A stretch of DNA of 64,000 bases from Neofusicoccum parvum. Taxonomy: Eukaryota > Ascomycota > Dothideomycetes > Botryosphaeriales > Botryosphaeriaceae. Within the stretch, counting starts at the first letter, position 1. Every line of letters starts with the position of its first letter. Positions 23,609 through 34,745 of this stretch are shown here, in pieces. Below the pieces are notes generated by a model. The model had not been told where the DNA came from, made no database searches, and was given only the letters and a program-made list of their open reading frames with translations. The stretch covers positions 186,001 through 250,000 of the forward strand of contig CP087210.1 in assembly GCA_020912385.1 (NCBI GenBank), read 5' to 3'. Position numbers and translations under genes: made by a program.

Positions 23609-25054
23609 ATGGACGTCGCGTACGACCACATCCAGGAGGAGACCTTCCCCGACGACGAGCGCCGCGACAAGGACGCCCAGGCCAGCGCTGCGCCGAGCGA
23701 GCCCAACAAAGACTTCAACACCGAGGTTCAGGAGGCGTACAAGGCCATCAGCAACAGCCCCTGGGCCGCTCGCATCGGCGGCCTGTGGGGCACCGTGAAG
23801 AAGCAGGCACGCTCCCCAACACGCCCACAGCTGCGAGCCAAACGCTAACCGCGCCCGCCGCTGCAGGGTGAGACCTACTACGAGACTGCCCGGCAGCAGT
23901 CGACGCCCGCCCTCGAGCAGGCCAGCAAGGGCCTGACCGACCTCCGCACCACCGTGCTCTCGCACACGCGCAACATCTCCAGCAACCTGCCGCAGATCCC
24001 CGCCGACGACGATGCCTCGGCCGCCAACACGACCAAGACCACCATCACCGACAAGGACGGCAACACCATCGAGGTCAATGCGCCCGCCGCGCCCGCGAAC
24101 CCGACGACCGACCACGTCGAGCGCGCCGAGTCGCTGCCGGCCGACATCGTCAAGGAGGCTGAGGGCATGCTCTCGCGGCTGCGCGGCCTGGGCGCGGAGC
24201 GGCTGAAGGACATCCAGAAGGCCGAGGACGCCGCCGACGAGGCGCTGCTGCGCTTCGGCGGCAACATCCGCAACTTCCTGCGCGAGGCCGTGACCATCAC
24301 CGGCCCGGACGACGTCGACGCCCCGGCCGGCTCGCAGGGCTCCAAGGTGCTGTTCGAGAGCAAGGACGCCGATGGCAAGCGCATCATCCACACCACCCGC
24401 TTCGACGCCCAGCTGCACGTCATCCACTCGAGTCTCGACAGCTTCCTGAAGGACCCGGAGAGCCCTGAGTGGGAGGGGTGGACGAAAGAGTTTGACATCG
24501 ACAAGAAGACGACCGAGATTTCGAAGGACTTGGAGAAGTACCCGGAGCTGCGGAGGTCAATGGAGGCGCTGGTGCCGGAGAAGGTCGAGTACAAGCCGTT
24601 CTGGACGCGGTACTATTTCCTGAGGCACGTCATTGAGAGCGAGGAGCAGCGCAGGCGGGAGATGCTGAAGGGTGAGTTCCTCCGCACCGGACTCCATTTC
24701 TCCAGCACTAACAAGCATTCCGCAACAGCATCTGCCTCGGGCGCCGGCGAGGAGGAAGTCGCGTGGGACGACGACGACTCGGACGACGAAGCCGACCGCT
24801 CGTCCTCGAAGACGTCGACGCCCAACCCGCTCGCCGCCTCGCAAGGCACGCTCAAGCCCACCGACCCCGCCGCCAAAGCCATCTCCGCCGAAAAGGACTC
24901 GACCTCCAAACTCCGCCCCAGCGACGAGCGCTCCCAGGCCGACAGCGACGCCAGCTACGACCTGGTCAGCGGCGCCACCAGCAAGACGCCCGGCAGCCCC
25001 AAGGAGGAGAAGAAGGCCGGCGCCGCCGACGACAGCGACGAGGACTGGGAGTGA
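23609..25054 (+). CDS. BSD-domain protein (Dos2-like)
   Basis: Three exons (23609-23806, 23867-24671, 24729-25054) encode about 442 residues. The BSD domain lies around residues 270-340: [36 protein letters not shown] and then [13 protein letters not shown], with the conserved FW pair. BSD domains occur in TFIIH p62, synapse-associated proteins and yeast Dos2; a Dos2-like role is the nearest guess. The N-terminal region has [17 protein letters not shown] across the first splice. The C-terminus is Asp/Ser-rich and disordered, ending DDSDEDWE. The first intron (23807-23866) appears to start with GC rather than GT, because the GT alternative would remove the conserved VKKQ. The second intron is canonical. 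Confidence 0.88.
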
Positions 25055-25897
25055 CTGGATGAAATCATCGAGTATCGCCTGCACGGTCTGATCGGTTGCT
25101 GACTATCCGTTTTATGCGTTGACGCGTTCACTGGCTCGCATGCTTTTTTCTCGCTTCCCTTACCACGCGACATACATCAAGTTGTTGTAAAGGGGGTTCA
25201 TGGCGGCGTTTTTTTTTTTTTTCGCAGCTTTTACATATGGGTGGATCACTGAATCGGTCCGGTGGAATAGCACGGGAAAATGTGTCTCGTACCCAGATTG
25301 GGATTATCGTGAATGATATGCTTTTCCCTCTTGAGCAAGGTTTTGGGAACGGTCGGGTCGGTTGGCGGGATTGAGTCATGATATGAGCGTAGGACTTGAG
25401 TGTGAAACCGACGTCTGACGAGTCTGCATTGGCTAAATGTGTGAGAAAACACCACATATCAGTTGAAAAAAAAAAAAAGGAACCGGGGGGGAGGGACTGC
25501 ATATTCTCGGCTGGTTGAAGTTTCCATCCGCACACGATGATAGGTGGTTTTGCGAAATGATCCCAGGAACGATTAATGAGGGATGATGATTGACTACTTG
25601 GGTATCTAGCTATCTACCTGTTTGGACTTTGCAATCTATGAGAATTCGCTGTGCAATGCTTTCCTTTGATCTTTCGTTCTATTGACCGTGGGGAAGAATT
25701 GAGACATGCAGAAAAGAGAATGTACGCAAGACAAGTGATCCAGCCGTCAGATCAAACGCTTGAACGTAATAGGAATGTCAATAGCGGCATCTTGTCGTCT
25801 GCGACTGCTTTAGCAGATTCTACCCTTTCCACATGCCTGATCCACAATCTCACGACCGTCTTGCCTCTCCCTCTCTCGACCCAGCGGCACAAGTCCC
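25055..25897. other. Convergent intergenic region with T and A homopolymers
   Basis: 843 bases between convergent 3' ends (BSD gene + and Yrb30 gene -). It contains a 14-base T run at 25209-25222 and a 13-base A run at 25466-25478, likely UTR or termination-region sequence. No gene recognised. Confidence 0.4.
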
Positions 25898-28375
25898 TCA
25901 AGCACCACTCCCCGGGGTCCCACTCCGCCTCACTCCCGCCCCACCACCACCCGGTCTCGTGGCCTTCCTCATCAACGGACTCGCCGACGCGCTCGTCTCC
26001 CTGCTCTGCACCGGCACATCCCGATGCGCCGGCAGCGGGCTCGTCGGATTCGTGCCGTAGCTGCTGCGCTCCCTCTCCCTCTCCCCGTACGCGCGGAGCG
26101 GACTGCTGCTGCTCGCCAATGCCGCTCTCGCGGCCCCCGCGCGGTCCAGGTATCCCGACGACGACGCATTCGACGTCGACACGACGGGCGACTCGTCGCG
26201 GTAGAAGCGCGGATCCGAGTCGTAGTAGGGGGACCCTTGCCTCGACGGCGACGGCGCGGCCTCTCCGTCGTGGTACTCGTCGCCGTGCATCTCGCGCTCC
26301 AGGTACTCCTCGCCGCGCCGCTTGATCGGGCTCTCGTCGTACGGGTCGAAGCCGACGCGGCGCACGGCGTCGCGGCGGACGCGTCGGCGCAGGTCGGAGT
26401 CGCCGCCAGCGCCGACGGTGGAGGCGGATTCGGAGAGGAAGAAGGTGAGGAGCTCGTCTGGGATGGAGAGGTGGGAGGATTGCTGAAATTGTTGGAGGGC
26501 GGTGAGGCGGATGAGCATTTCGAGGAGGGATAGAGAGGTGCGAATGGGGGGAATGAAGGAGGGGTTGGGAGAAGAGTAGATAGGTATTGGGGTAGTGTGG
26601 GTGGGGCGGGTTTGGAGGGCGGTTCCAGGGGGCGAGGAGAGAGGCCCTCTTGGTGCAGGGGAGGGGGTGCGAAGGTTGAGGTTGGATATGCCGGTCGTGA
26701 GGCGAGGATCGAGGGAATTGGCGCGGGAGGATGAGGACGGTCCAGAAGACGTTTGAGCCTCTTCAACGGCCTCCTCTTCGTCGTCAGTATCAGGTTCCTC
26801 GACATACACCTCGAATGCGATCCACTCCGGGTCTAGGTTGGGAGGGAGGCGCCATGGCTGGGGTAGTCCGTCGTCGTGCTCCGGTTCGGGTTCAGGTTCA
26901 GGGGCTCGAGAAAATTCACGGAGCAGTTGTGCGTCAATCTCAGACTGCTCATCTTCTGTAGGTACACTTGTTGCTGTGCCCTTCTCTTGTGTATCTTCCG
27001 GCTCTTCCTCGTAATCTTCATACCACTGCTCAGTGTTCTGCCGCTCCATCATGCGGCGCGGCGGAACGGCGTTGACGTCGCGTTTGAGCAGGAGAATAGG
27101 GTTGTTGGTCTCGCCTTCCGTCCCGATGTTTAGAATTTTCCCGGTGTCGGCATAGAAGATTTTGGATATCTCGTGAATTGGAACAAGCTCGCGGATACCT
27201 GCTTTAGCAACGTCTTCGAACGGCCCAGGCTGCAGTTCTCCTTCCTCAAAAGTGTGTACCCGATCATCGTCTAGGTCTTCAATGATGAGCAACTGATACG
27301 CATACTCGTAGGATTTCCCCTCGTCGGCAGGAATATTGCCGTGGGGGTGCGAGTTGTTCGGCTGGTTAGCTTGAGAGGAAGGAAAGTCCCAGATCCGATC
27401 CAGAGGTACTCTCATGAGCTTCACGCGTGCCTTGTGCATGACTTCTTTCCACGTGGTTTCCCTGATGCCTTCTTCATCCTGGGGACGGATGTGTCCACCG
27501 AAGAGCATATACATGGAAAGAGTGAAGGCTGGGCCGATCTGCTGCGCATCCGTGGGACGCATCGAGTATTGAGTGTCCCCCGCGGTGAGGAAAGTGCTGG
27601 CCTGGAGAAGCCTGGACGGAGATACGGTAGATGGCAATGAGCTGGAGAGACTGGCTCCGGAAGTGGTGATGGCCAAGTTGATGAGGGGTACAGCGTCTTC
27701 AATACGGGCAAGTAGCTGCTTGATGTCGGAGATAATGAGCTTCAGTTCGTACTCATTCTCTGTCTTCGGCCTGGCTCGAGAACTTCCTCGTCGTTGGAGC
27801 TCTTCCTCGCCCGCCGCTTTGGCTAGTCGGACCCCGAGTGATTGAATATCCCAGCGAAGAGCCTTCGTGAGAGAGACGGCAGACTCCAGGGAGGTGTTGC
27901 CACGTGCCGAGATGAGCTCTATCATATCGATAGCCGGGGAGATAATCTAAGTCTAAATGAGTAATGCACACGGCCATGAACTGAGCGGAGACACTTGAGC
28001 AGAGACATACCCTGATCTTGCTCTCCAGTCGCATCTGCAACGCCGCAAGCTCCTGTTTCTCGACAGCGTTGTCAACTGACTACGGAGGTTAGCCAGGCCC
28101 GCTCTGTGAAGAACCCGGAGGCGCACCTTGACGAGGCGAGAGCATTGCTTCATAGCATAGCTGCTCGTGATGACTATGCCCGAGCGGATGGCATAGTTCA
28201 TCGCCTGCTGCGTAACCTGTGGAGCGTCAGCATTTTGGCCCTGGTAACACCACAGGTGCACGTGAAGCGGAAGAGGCAGGGTCAAGCGGAAACTGTGAAG
28301 ATTTCGAGAGGGCGCGAGGAGAGACGGCGGCAGGCTGGATGGCAGGGAGTCTACCTTGGAGAGCAGGATATCCAT
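25898..28375 (-). CDS. YRB30: Ran-specific GTPase-activating/Ran-binding protein, Yrb30 family
   Basis: Four exons (28375-28355, 28216-28127, 28079-28011, 27946-25898) give about 742 residues. Three small exons encode MDILLSK, then VTQQAMNYAIRSGIVITSSY to LVK, then SVDNAVEKQELAALQ to KIR; all junctions are in phase. The Ran-binding core is recognisable by FLTAGDTQYSMRP, IGPAFTLSMYMLFGGHIRP and EEGIRETTWKEVMHKARVK. Yrb30 binds RanGTP and is exported to the cytosol, acting in nucleocytoplasmic transport. The second half is low-complexity, with Glu/Pro repeats (PEPEPEPEHDDG), Ser-rich tracts and Arg-rich stretches, and has no known domain. It starts divergently from eRF3. Confidence 0.9.
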
Positions 28376-28890
28376 GGCGGCGGTGTATTGCGGATGTTCG
28401 GGCGCAGAGGCAACGACAAACGGAGGCAGGACACTCGTATGCGGATGGTTCTAGAATGGCGTAACGATAACGCGCGGCAGCGGCAGCGGCCCGATGAGGC
28501 TCAAGTGGATCGCGACAGCCCGGCAAACAGGGTCATGCGGCGACGCAGTGCTGGACAGCCCTGTCCATGCGCGTCATTGGTGCCCGGCGTGGAGGAGTTG
28601 TGGGAGTGGCGGGCATCGGTTTGCGAGGGCCCAAGCGGGTTAGGCGCCGGCCTGAGTCAACAATACGCGGCCTGTGCGCACAGCGGGCGGCGCATTTGTG
28701 CCCCACCACTGAAATGGCAGCCCAAGATCAAGCCTTTGCAGCGTCACCGCACTCGCCCGCCACCACCCACCCCGAGCCCACTCCACCCCGACCGTAGGGC
28801 TGCGTAAATAGCTCGTCGCCCTCGCTGCTGCCGCCTGCACAGCGCTCACCACTCGCACTCGCGCCCCACCCCACCGCCCACCGCGTCAAA
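28376..28890. promoter_or_regulatory. Bidirectional promoter, YRB30 and eRF3
   Basis: 515 bases between divergent starts. The part next to eRF3 (about 28740-28885) has C/A-rich tracts on the + strand typical of highly expressed fungal genes. No TATA box was found. Inferred from position. Confidence 0.45.
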
Positions 28891-31168
28891 ATGGCTGACC
28901 TCAACTCGTGGGAGGACGACAAGGACGCCCAGGACGAGCAGCTCGCCCACCAGGCCCAGCAGCAGATGAACCTCAACGCTGCTGCGCGCGCCCCCAGTTT
29001 CCAGCCCGGCGCCGCCAGCTTCACTCCCGGCGCCGCAACTTTCACTCCCGGCCAGCCTTACCAGCAGTACGGTCAATACGGCTACGGCCAGCAAGGCTAC
29101 GGCTACGGCGGCGGATACCCGCAGTATGGCCAGCAGCAGGGCTACGGCCAGTATGGCTACGGCCAGCAGGGCTATGGCTACGGCCAGCAGCAACAGCAGC
29201 AGCAGGGTTACGGCGGATACCCTCAGCAAAACTTCCAGCCCCAGCAGCAGCAACAACAACCCCGCCAGACCCCCAAGATTGCCAAGCGTGGCGATGACTT
29301 GCAGGCACCCGCCCCCGCTGCGCCCGCCGCAGACACCCCCAAGGCTCCCAAGACGCTCTCCATCGGCGGAGACGGCAGCACCAAGGTCGAGTCCGCTGGC
29401 GGCACCAAGGTCCTGAGCATCGGCGGCGACTCCCCCAAGGTCGAGAAGGCCGGCGCCACCAAGGTGCTTAGCATTGGCGGTGCTGCCCCCGCTGCCCCCG
29501 CTTCGGCCGCGAAGGAGGCCGCCAACAAGGATCAGGCCGCCCCCGAGGCCGGTAAGAAGGTCACCGCCGCTAAGGCCATCGAGAAGACGGGTGAGACGGC
29601 AGGCCCGGCCGCCACGGGCAAGACCTCTCCCACACCCTCCTCCGGCAGGAGCAGCCCTACCCGCGCCTCAGATGCGAAGGCTGCTAAGCAACAAGCCGAC
29701 CTGATCGCACAGGAGCAGGCTGCCGATGTCGACGAGGACACTCTGGCCGAGATGTACGGCAAGGAGCACGTCAATGTCATTTTCTTGGGCCACGTCGATG
29801 CTGGCAAGTCCACCCTTGGTGGCTCCATCCTCTACGCCACTGGAATGGTCGACGAACGGACAATGGACAAGTACAAGCGTGAGGCCAAGGAAGCTGGTCG
29901 CGAGACGTGGTACTTGTCGTGGGCTCTGGATTTGACCAAGGAGGAGCGTTCGAAGGGTAAGACGGTCGAGGTCGGCAGGGGCTTCTTTGAGACGGAGAAG
30001 CGCCGCTACAGTATCCTGGATGCCCCCGGCCACAAAACCTATGTTCCCAACATGATCGGAGGTGCCTCGCAAGCCGATGTCGGTGTTCTGGTCATTTCCG
30101 CACGTAAGGGAGAGTACGAGACTGGTTTCGAGAAGGGTGGCCAAACGAGAGAGCACGCAGTGCTTGCAAAGACCCAGGGTGTCAACAAGCTGGTTGTTGT
30201 CGTCAACAAGATGGACGACCCGACTGTTGAGTGGAGCGAGGACCGGTACAAGGAATGCACCACCAAGCTTGCTCAGTTCCTCAAGGGTGTTGGCTACAAC
30301 CCCAAGACCGGTGCGTGTATCCGGCCCTTTTTTTTTTCGGTCCCTCACTAACTAGAACAGACGTTATTTTCATGCCCGTTTCCGCCCAAACCACCGTTGG
30401 TATCAAGGATCGCGTTCCCAAGGACATCTGCTCGTGGTATGATGGACCTTCACTTCTGGAGTACCTGGACAACATGACTGCGCTCGAGCGTAAGCTCAAC
30501 GCACCCTTCATGATGCCCGTCGCTGCCAAGTACCGCGACATGGGTACGATGATCGAGGGTAAGATCGAGGCAGGCGTCATCAAAAAGGGCGTGAAGTACT
30601 TGATGATGCCCAACCGCGAGCCGGTCGACATATCTGCCCTGTACGGTGAGACCGAAGACGAAATCAGCGCAGCCACTTGCGGTGACCAGGTCCGCCTTCG
30701 CCTCAGGGGCATTGAAGAAGAAGACATTCTCCCCGGCTTTGTTCTCTGCTCACCCAAGCGTCCCGTGCACTGCGTGCAGAAGTTCGAGGCACAAATCGTT
30801 CTGCTTGAGCTCAAGTCAATTCTCTCGGCCGGTTTCAACTGTGTGCTTCACGTGCACTCTGCAACTGAAGAAGTCACGTTCGATGCGTTGCTGCACAAGC
30901 TCGAGAAGGGCACTGGCAGGAAGAGCAAGAAGCCTCCGGGATTCGCTACCAAGGGTATGAGCATCATCGCCCGCCTGTCCATCACCGGTGGCGCCGGCAG
31001 CGTGTGCGTTGAGAGATTCGAGGACTACCCGCAGATGGGCCGTTTCACACTGAGAGATCAGGTAAGCATTCAAACATCCACCCTCCGAGATATCAGGTTC
31101 CTAACAATGTTCCCCAGGGTCAAACAATTGCCATTGGCAAGATCACGAAGCTCATCATGGAGGCTTAA
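28891..31168 (+). CDS. SUP35: Eukaryotic peptide chain release factor GTP-binding subunit eRF3 (Sup35)
   Basis: Three exons (28891-30310, 30361-31061, 31118-31168) encode 723 residues. eRF3 is the GTPase that works with eRF1 in translation termination. The GTPase domain shows the P-loop GHVDAGKST (300-308), DAPGH (377-381) and NKMD (439-442); beta-barrel domains follow, and the short last exon ends ITKLIMEA. Residues about 50-125 form a Tyr/Gln/Gly-rich prion-like domain of imperfect QQGYGYGQ-type repeats, followed by a charged and Ala/Pro-rich middle region with two copies of TKVLSIGGD-like sequence. The domain order is that of yeast Sup35 (N-M-C). Both introns are canonical and lie in the C domain. 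Confidence 0.97.
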
Positions 31169-31908
31169 ATTCACAAAGGGATTACACAAGGGTGATGAGC
31201 ATAGTCGAGGCGTTTGAAATGCGATTTTGAAATTTATTTTACCCAATTTACGGCTGATGAGCACGGAAGGGGGGTGAAAATAGAGCTTAACTATGGAGGA
31301 TGGATGGATGGACGGCATGGAGGGTGACAGCTCTCTCCCCTTTCCCTTTCGGAAAGTCGCGTCATGTGTAGACGAGAGAAGACAAAAATCAAAAAGTGTT
31401 TTGGAGGAATGACAATCTTGTCCGTCTTGTCTTGGACATCCGTCTTTGTGAATTTGGCAGCAATCACGAAAACAAGACATAGCGACAGCAATGTTCTTGA
31501 CTCGAGGCGGCACAGGTTCCGATCGTGATTGGACTGGCACTTCGGACGAACAGTCGATTTCGTCCCACCCGAGTGGAGCAAAACCACGCCAGACAGCGCC
31601 CCGACCCGCGAAAAGACGCAATGTGCCGGATGGAGATCTGGCTCGCAAAGTTGATGCGGCACAGTTGTAGCGGCCCTTAGCGCGCGCGGTGTACCCCGCA
31701 GCGCTGGGTATATATACGCATGCGTTCCGAGCTGCGGAACCAGAGTGGGGGTCAGCGTACCACGTACATACGGCTACGCGACGTACCACGGCTTTCACAA
31801 TTGGACAGCACGACAGAAGTGTGAGGGACAAAGAGGCATCTACAAGCGGTAGCCAAGGGTAATTGAGGAACACAAGAGCAAGGAGGAGACAAGAAACAGG
31901 TCGTATCC
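31169..31908. other. Intergenic region between eRF3 and SDR
   Basis: 740 bases downstream of eRF3 and upstream of the SDR start. The first half is probably eRF3 3' UTR. The second half holds the SDR promoter, including a TATA-like site. No gene seen. Confidence 0.4.
31709..31716 (+). promoter_or_regulatory. TATA-box-like element upstream of SDR
   Basis: The sequence GTATATATA ends here, about 195 bases before the SDR start codon, in an otherwise GC-rich stretch. The distance allows a long 5' leader. Function inferred. Confidence 0.4.
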
Positions 31909-32997
31909 ATGGAGGTCGGGGATCTTCCCTTGAAAGACAAGATCGTCGTTGTGACGGGCGGCGGGTCAGGTAGGTTGGTCGTGTGAACCTTTCGGAATGC
32001 CCATGATCGCACACATCTCTTCTATGAGATCGAGACGGGAAGGATCACGGGGTTTTTCTTCTCCTTCGCTTGCTCCAGTCCGCTGATGATCATCCACAGG
32101 CATTGGCCTCGAGATCGTCAAACTCGCAACCGCCGTGGACGCCAAGGTAATACTCGCGGACCTGCGTCTCAGCGCCGAGGCGGAGGCGTTCGTGAAGAGC
32201 CAAAACAGCAAAAGCTTGGTATTCCAGAAGTGCGACGTCTCGAAGAGACGAGACCAGGAGAGGCTGGTCACGGCCGCCGAGGAGCAGTGGGGCGACGTGC
32301 CGGACGTATACATCGCGTCGGCCGGGCTATTCGAGCCAGTAAGCAGGACCCGAGACGACTCACATCCCCCCGCAAAGCAGCACCGCTGACCCCGCGGCAG
32401 TCCTCGTCCAACTTCTGGACCGACACCGAGCAGGACGACTACGCCACCGTCGCGGTCAACGTCACCGCGCCCATCAAGCTGACGCGCATCGCCGTGCGCG
32501 CGTGCCTCCGGGCCGGCAAGAAGGGCGTCGTGCTGCTCGTCGCGTCCATCGCCGGCTACGGCGGCACCTACGCCGTGCCGCTGTACTGCGCCACCAAGCA
32601 CGCCGCCGTCGGCTTCGTCAAGTCCATGCGCAAGGCCGACGCCGAGGAGGGCGTCAAGGTCGTCGCGCTCTGCCCCGGCGTCGTCCGCACGCCGCTCTGG
32701 AACCCCGACGCGGGAACGGATCTGCTCAAGGACTTCCGCTACCACGAGAGCACGATTCTGGAGCCGAGGGATGTGGCGAGCGCGGCGGTGCGGCTGGTGG
32801 AGGCGGGGAAATATGGCGGCGGCACCGTGCTGGAGGTCACGACGAATGGGACGAGGGTGATTCCGGAGTGGGGCGTCATGCCGCCGCCGCAGGCGGAGAA
32901 GAATACGGGGGCGCCGAGTGAGATTGTGCCGCCGTTGAAGGTGGAAGTTAAGGATTATTTGGTTAAAGAGAGGGGGCCGGCGAGGGCGAAGTTGTGA
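31909..32997 (+). CDS. Short-chain dehydrogenase/reductase
   Basis: Three exons (31909-31969, 32100-32338, 32401-32997) encode 298 residues. Family: classical SDR, NAD(P)-dependent oxidoreductase. The cofactor motif TGGGSGIG is split by the first intron, which supports the model. Further motifs: ADLRL after beta-2 (an Asp there favours NAD), CDVSK, IASAG in place of the usual NNAG, catalytic Ser in VASIAGYGG, and YCATK (Y-x-x-x-K), then CPGVVRTPLW. The C-terminal 40 residues extend beyond the usual fold. The substrate is unknown; the sequence resembles 15-hydroxyprostaglandin-dehydrogenase-like fungal SDRs. Confidence 0.93.
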
Positions 32998-33272
32998 TGA
33001 GGTTTGTGGTCTCATTTTGAAGCTTTCCGACTGCTTTTAATATTTCAAAGGAGATGAACGGATACGATAGAAGCTCGCTGGCTGATTAGCGTCTTATTAA
33101 TGAATGGATAGCACAGCAATCATTATTACATGCTTTGTCCGTCAGTGTCATTGGCTTCGGCAAGGATGTCCCATGAACGATCAATCAAGGGTATCTCATT
33201 AGTGCATGACATTTGTAGATGGCTCTGAGCGAACATATGTATTGAAATGTGCAGACCAACTTCATTGACGGC

Positions 33273-34150
33273 CTAAGCGCTGGCTTTCACAGCCTTCAAC
33301 TTTTGCTCAGCATCCCGCCGTGCTCGCTTCCTGGAGCGATATCGCCTCCGTGCCTTTTGCGAGGCAGTAGGCTTTGGGGGCGGAGATGTAGGTATCTGAA
33401 AGCGAGCAAGTCAGCTTCATATCCTCTATTCCAAAGCTCCCTCGCACAGCCCGATCTCTTGCAAACCGAGATCTCCCGAACGACTCTCCGGGTTTGTGCA
33501 ATGACATTACTCACCCAGCCTGTGATTTTTCTCCGCGTCCAGCGCGCATCGACCGACTCCTCATCCTCATCTTCGTCCTCGTTTCCGTCCTCGACACCAT
33601 CACCTCCCTCACCTCCTTCCTCCTCGTCGTCCTCATCTTCCTCATCCTCCTCGTTGTCGTCCTCATCCTCCTCATCCCCCTCATCCTCCCCACTCTCACT
33701 CTCAACCTCATCCAACTCCCCCGCCACCGCCGCCGCAAACACCGGATCCCCCACCAACCCCACCCTCGCCCCCTCAACCCCCTCCACCTCAACCGCCTCC
33801 TTCACAGCCCTCAAGCCCGCACCCCGCGGCACCAGCCTGCCGATCGCAAACGCGTACTGCACCAGCTCCTCGTGGCCCATACCACGCAGCTCCTCCACCG
33901 GTATCAACTCCTCCTCCCGCATGCTCTCCAGTTCCTCCTCCTCCTCCTCCTCCTCCTCCGCCACGCGCAGCCGCTTCGGCAACTCGGCCGTCGAGTCGGC
34001 GCGCAGGGTTGCGGACTCGTCGATGCTGGGGGCGGGGGCGTGGTCGTGGTTGTTGGCGAGAAAGGCGGTAGCCGCCGTGCCTGTGTGGGTTAGGACTTCG
34101 TGCGCAGACGGGCTGTGGTTGGGCGGGTGCTCACGTTTGCGTTGCGGCAT
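33273..34150 (-). CDS. Hypothetical protein with acidic centre and basic C-terminal helix
   Basis: I do not recognise this family. Exon 1 (34150-33515) and exon 2 (33395-33273) join in phase through W|GTGAGT and TTTCAG|ATA, giving about 252 residues. The N-terminus is basic (MPQRKREH). A run of nine Glu is followed by an ordered-looking segment (VEELRGMGHEELVQYAFAIG, then VGDPVFAAAVAGELDEVE), then a 60-residue Asp/Glu/Gly tract. Exon 2 ends in a strongly basic helix (KARRRYRSRKRARRDAEQK). A charge layout of this kind suits a chromatin or nucleolar protein, but that is inference. The frame is open further upstream to 34480; the start at 34150 was chosen because the upstream part is Arg/Pro-rich leader-like sequence. 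Confidence 0.65.
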
Positions 34151-34745
34151 GTTTGGGGCGGGTGGTGGGGAGAGAGAGGGGCTTGTCGCGGTGGCGCGGC
34201 GTGGATGCGATGCGATGCGCAGGGCCGGGCGAGGAAGTTTTCGTGAGAGGGTTTTGCGGTGCGGGATTGGATGGGGCGGCAGGGCGGCGCGTGAGTGTTT
34301 CAAGCCGGAGTGCGTGGTAGGGAGGCGCGATGGTGGACGATAGGGTGTTGGTCGTTGTGGGGAGACGCGCCGGCCGGGAAGTTCGAGGAGTCCCTGCGTC
34401 GCCGGCGCGTGGAGTGGTGCTCGCGCAGCTGCCACATGCGCCCCTGGTCCGGGCCATGCCTGCCGCCGATCTCCGCCCACGTTTTGCCTGGAGGAGGGAG
34501 AGGTACGTACTGGTACGTACGAATACGAACACGCCGGAAGCTCGCGCGAACCACAGCTGCGGCAAGGTAAGTGCGAAATTTTTGTTCATAATGTATTTTC
34601 ATTTCTTTTCCTTTTCCCTACGTGAAAAAACGGCGAAATCCGTGCCGTTAATGTTGAGAACCTTTCCGGGTATGAATGAATCCTGAACGCCGTTCCATGT
34701 CTCCTTCCCTACGGCCAATTTTTCAGGCCTTTAGCCAGCTATAGA
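34151..34745. other. Intergenic region
   Basis: 595 bases between two minus-strand genes. It contains a stretch of repeated TACGTAC-like motifs at about 34502-34530 (ACGTACTGGTACGTACG), otherwise nothing recognised. Confidence 0.4.

Noticed and set aside
25209..25222. T run as a Pol III terminator of an RNA gene
   Set aside because: No A/B box or RNA fold recognised upstream; it lies in a convergent 3' region and is better read as UTR sequence.
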